This document shows, piece after piece, positions 61,305 to 64,000 of a DNA stretch of 64,000 nt. The notes below the pieces were generated by a model. That model was not told the origin of the DNA. It did not search any database and worked only from the letters and a program-made list of their open reading frames with translations. This DNA is from Micromonospora coerulea (GTDB taxonomy: Bacteria > Actinomycetota > Actinomycetes > Mycobacteriales > Micromonosporaceae): positions 124,001-188,000 of the forward strand of contig NZ_JAEMUW010000003.1 of the NCBI RefSeq assembly GCF_016598485.1. Direction: 5' to 3'. A program made the position numbers and the translations under genes. Position 1 is the first letter of the stretch. The number at the start of each line of letters is the position of its first letter.

Positions 61305-62837
61305 TCACCGGCGGGCGACCCCCGCTGCCGCGGCCCGGTCGGTCGACGCGGCGTCCCGGCCGGTGATCCGGTCCAGCAGGTTGGCGGTGGCCCGCACGAC
61401 CCGCTCGTCCCGGTGCCCGGGCCGGTTCAGCGCCATCGCCCAGCAGAACGTGCCGGAGGCGAAGACGAGGCCGCCCTGCGGCGTCTCGTACAGGTGGGTG
61501 TTCTGCACCCGGTGGCTCCCGTACCGGGTGCGGTACGGCGAGGCGCTGAGCACGGTGGCGGTGAGCGCGGTCGGGTACGGGTGGTCCGGGCTGACACCGT
61601 CGGCCTCGCCGCCGACCATGCCGGGGATCCGGTCGCCGTCGGCGAGCCCGGTGCCGGCCCAGAACCAGTGGTCGGCGGCCCGCACCACCAGCGGCTGCGG
61701 GTCCCGGACGATGCCGTTGTACTGCACGCCGAGCAGCGCCTGCTCGGGCCGGCCCAGGTTGCGCCAGGTGATGGTCGGACCGTCGGCGTCCTGCTCCGGA
61801 TCGGGCGTGGCCTTGCTGCAGGCCACCAGCCGTCCCGGCCGGCCGTCCGCGTCGTCGCGTATCCGGACGTGCCAGTAGACGCTGTTGGCGGAGAGGAACG
61901 CCAGGCTGGTGCCGGCCGCCACGGCGCGCTCCGCCGCGCGGCGCATCCGCACCGACCAGTACTCGTCGTGACCGGAGAACACCAGGCCGCGGTGCCGGCT
62001 CGGGTCGAGCCGGCCGGAGTGCAGGTCGAGGCTGCTGGCGTAGCTGACGTCGTACCCGCTGCGCTCCAGCCACTGGATGGCGTCGTGGTCCCGGTCGATC
62101 TGGGTGGGCAGGCCCTCGTGGACGTACGGCCGGTCGAAGGAGACCTCCCGGGCGCGCGCCGCGGGGTCGGTGCGCCCGGTGGCGCTGAAGCCGTTGTAGA
62201 GACTCTTCCCGGTCTGCCCGTCGAGCGGCCACTGGTTGTACGCCTGCCAGGTGGTCATCGGCAGCACCACGCAGAGGGCGGCGGCCCGCCGGTCGTCCCG
62301 GACCACGAAGGGGGTGCAGGCGCGCCAGCCGTCCGCCGAGGTGAAGACGGCCTGGTACAGCCCGGACGTCCAGTCGTCCGGCACCCGGACGGTCCAGGAG
62401 ACCGGCCAGCGGCAGGCGATGGCCCCGGTGGCCGGGTCGGCCGGCGGCACCGGCTGAGGCTCGCCGTCGAGCTGGGGGCTGGTGAGCAGGGTGCGTGCCC
62501 CGGCGCCGTCGTACCAGCCGAGCCGGTGGATCGAGATCCGGTACCGGCCGCCGGGGTTGACCGCGACGTGGAAGTCGACGGACTCGCCGGGGGCGACGCT
62601 GGTGGTCGAGGCGTACCCCTGGATCTGGCGCTGCCGGTCGTCCACGCAGCGGTCGTCCCGCGGCGGCCACCAGGGCTCACCGGCGGCGCGGTTCTCCACC
62701 TCCACGGGGGGCGGCTGGCGCCGGGCCAGGGTGCCGGTGCGCCGCCGCCCGAGGACCGGGTCGGTGGTGCCGAGCGCCGCGGCGGAGACCCCGCCGGCGA
62801 GAAGACCGAGTGCCCAGCGCCGGCGGAGACGGACCAT
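61305..62837 (-). CDS. Secreted N,N-dimethylformamidase beta-subunit-like protein
   Basis: The 510-residue protein has an N-terminal RLRRRWALGLLAGGVSAAAL signal of twin-arginine character. An Ig-like domain follows (residues ~70-170; GYASTTSVAPGESVDFHVAV), and then the large domain found in dimethylformamidase large subunits: PMTTWQAYNQW, RPYVHEGLPTQIDRDHDAIQ, LVFSGHDEYWSVRMR and NTHLYETPQGGLVFASGTF. The enzyme activity is not demonstrated for actinobacterial secreted versions, which may act on other amides or polysaccharides. The ATG at 62837 is the natural start. No small subunit gene is nearby. Confidence 0.78.
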   Translation of the reverse strand: MVRLRRRWALGLLAGGVSAAALGTTDPVLGRRRTGTLARRQPPPVEVENRAAGEPWWPPRDDRCVDDRQRQIQGYASTTSVAPGESVDFHVAVNPGGRYRISIHRLGWYDGAGARTLLTSPQLDGEPQPVPPADPATGAIACRWPVSWTVRVPDDWTSGLYQAVFTSADGWRACTPFVVRDDRRAAALCVVLPMTTWQAYNQWPLDGQTGKSLYNGFSATGRTDPAARAREVSFDRPYVHEGLPTQIDRDHDAIQWLERSGYDVSYASSLDLHSGRLDPSRHRGLVFSGHDEYWSVRMRRAAERAVAAGTSLAFLSANSVYWHVRIRDDADGRPGRLVACSKATPDPEQDADGPTITWRNLGRPEQALLGVQYNGIVRDPQPLVVRAADHWFWAGTGLADGDRIPGMVGGEADGVSPDHPYPTALTATVLSASPYRTRYGSHRVQNTHLYETPQGGLVFASGTFCWAMALNRPGHRDERVVRATANLLDRITGRDAASTDRAAAAGVARR

Positions 62838-62968
62838 CGAGCAGCTCCTGAAACGGTGTGAGCGGACCGGCCGGGACCGGCGGCGGAGCAGAAGGTACCA
62901 CCGGCCGCCGGTCCCTGTCCGTCCCCTGTGGGGGGCGCCGCGCCGGCCCGGAGCGGGGCCCCTCAGGG

Positions 62969-64000
62969 TCAGCCGTAGTAGCGGCGCAGCTCGCGGCTGA
63001 GCACCTTGCCGGTGGCGTTGCGGGGCAGGTACTTCACGAAGATGACGTCGCGGGGCACGGAGAAGCGGGCCAGGTAGTGCCGTACGTATTCGCGGACGGC
63101 CTGCGGGTCGAGCGTCTCGCCGGGGTGCAGGGCGAGGAACGCGGCGAGCCGCTGGCCGTACTCGGGGTCGGGCACCCCGATGACGGCGGCCTCGCGGACC
63201 TGCGGCAGCTGGGCGAGCAGGTCCTCGACCTCGGAGGGGAAGACGTTCTCACCCCCGGAGACGATCATGTCGTCGGCCCGGCCGTCGACGAAGAGCAGGC
63301 CCTCGGCGTTGACCCGGCCCAGGTCGCCGGTGTCCAGCAGGCCGTCGTGGGTCTCCCGGTGGGCCCCCGAGGTGTACCCCTCGAAGAGCATCTCGTTGCC
63401 CACGAAGATCCGCCCGACCCGCCCGTCCGGGACCGGCTCGCCGGCGTGGTCGAGGAGCTCCAGCCGGGTGCCGTGCGGGGGCCGGCCGGCGGTGGTCGGG
63501 GCTTGGCGCAGGTCGGCCGGCCCGGCGATGGAGGCCCAGGAGACCTCGGTCGAGCCGTACAGGTTGTAGAGGACGTCGCCGTAGACGTCCATGAACTTCG
63601 GCGCCAGCCCGCCGGGCAGGGCGGAGCCGCTGACCGCGACCACCTTCAGCGGTGGGCGGGGGGTCGGCGGCGGCACCTCCAGCAGCCGTTGCAGCATCAC
63701 CGGCACGGCGAACATCGCGTCGCACCGGTGCGTCGCCAGCGCGGCCAGCGTGGTGGCCGGGTCGAACCGGCGGTGCAGCACGATGGTGGCGCGCAGCGCG
63801 AAGGCCACCTGGAGGGCCGCGTACCCCCAGGTGTGGAAGAGCGGCGCGGCGATCAGCACGGTGTCCCGGGTGTGCAGCGGAATCCGGTCGATGATGGAGA
63901 CCAGCGGGCCGAAGCCGTGCGGGGTGGGCCGCCGGGCGCCCTTCGGCGTGCCGGTGGTGCCCGAGGTGAGCACGATGGTCCGGCCGTCCCGCTCCGGCGG
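62969..64000 (-). CDS. Acyl-CoA synthetase (AMP-forming), C-terminal part; runs off right edge
   Basis: The reverse frame stays open to the window edge, so the N-terminus is missing. The visible 343 residues carry the adenylate-forming signatures: LTSGTTGTPKGARRP, YNLYGSTEVSWASI, LLDTGDLGRVNAEG, FVDGRADDMIVSGGENVFP and the catalytic lysine region LPRNATGKVLSRELRRY. It activates a fatty or aryl acid to its acyl-CoA. The substrate is unknown. It lies 131 nt upstream of the secreted dimethylformamidase-like gene start on the same strand side, without evident functional link. Confidence 0.92.
   Translation of the reverse strand, partial: PPERDGRTIVLTSGTTGTPKGARRPTPHGFGPLVSIIDRIPLHTRDTVLIAAPLFHTWGYAALQVAFALRATIVLHRRFDPATTLAALATHRCDAMFAVPVMLQRLLEVPPPTPRPPLKVVAVSGSALPGGLAPKFMDVYGDVLYNLYGSTEVSWASIAGPADLRQAPTTAGRPPHGTRLELLDHAGEPVPDGRVGRIFVGNEMLFEGYTSGAHRETHDGLLDTGDLGRVNAEGLLFVDGRADDMIVSGGENVFPSEVEDLLAQLPQVREAAVIGVPDPEYGQRLAAFLALHPGETLDPQAVREYVRHYLARFSVPRDVIFVKYLPRNATGKVLSRELRRYYG

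Noticed and set aside
56611..62670. A 2019-codon open frame on the reverse strand
   Set aside because: It is antisense to the giant ATPase and the frame shadow of very GC-rich codons; it has low-complexity Gly/Arg/Gln/Val composition, no ribosome binding site and no recognisable domain.

Overview
The window is a contiguous piece of a very GC-rich actinobacterial chromosome. Gene content, abundant GTG starts, translational overlaps and long GC-rich intergenic hairpins suggest Micromonospora or a close relative; the genus is inferred, not proven. I see no rRNA, tRNA, CRISPR array, insertion sequence or prophage. Almost everything is chromosomal core or conserved-hypothetical material, with one possibly disturbed spot around 20.8-22.4 kb.

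Layout. 0-5 kb: the end of a Pro/Gln/Trp-rich protein, a 45-residue peptide gene and a 2-oxoacid dehydrogenase operon (E1-alpha, E1-beta, E2). 5-11 kb: a membrane-anchored Pro/Ser/Thr-rich protein, an unknown protein and two dynamin-like GTPases. 11-16 kb: the heat-shock operon dnaK-grpE-dnaJ-hspR behind an HspR-type operator. 16-21 kb: a KhtTU-like K+/H+ antiporter pair and two tandem paralogous lipoproteins. 20.8-22.3 kb: a decayed TetR regulator and a class II Fic protein. 22.4-25.1 kb: clpB, with its own HspR-type operator. 25.2-31.3 kb: a tightly coupled set of DUF4178, DUF2617, DUF4247, DUF350, an unknown membrane protein, a membrane-fused spermidine synthase-like protein and another membrane protein. 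31.4-36 kb: two four-helix proteins with Pro-rich tails, an SDR, an orotate-phosphoribosyltransferase-like gene, an ArsR regulator and DedA. 36-40 kb: the bacterial RNA-repair pair Pnkp and Hen1. 40-45.5 kb: an LPXTG-type surface protein, a SigE-family ECF sigma factor coupled to an LCP protein, a small acidic protein, a YvlD-like membrane protein and class II aldolase. 45.5-53 kb: a LOG-like protein, DUF3151, an EspI/MinD-like ATPase, a lipid-kinase-like protein, purA and purD. 53-61 kb: an operon of an OB-fold/NfeD-like membrane protein, a flotillin-like SPFH protein and a 1692-residue AAA ATPase. 61-64 kb: a secreted dimethylformamidase-like protein and the 3' part of an acyl-CoA ligase.

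How the genes work together. dnaK, grpE, dnaJ and clpB form the protein-disaggregation machine, with HspR as repressor acting on inverted repeats before both dnaK and clpB. From memory of the M. tuberculosis map, the presence of dnaK-grpE-dnaJ-hspR, purA, DUF3151, fba, a dedA gene, pyrE and clpB in one neighbourhood resembles Rv0350-Rv0384, so the region looks ancestral. The most intriguing poorly understood modules are the DUF4178/DUF2617/DUF4247/DUF350/spermidine-synthase cluster and the OB-fold/flotillin/giant-ATPase operon. Both look like envelope-stress or membrane-domain systems. At smaller scale there are a repeat that begins exactly at stop codons, a hairpin that could hide a ribosome binding site, and several long intergenic hairpins.
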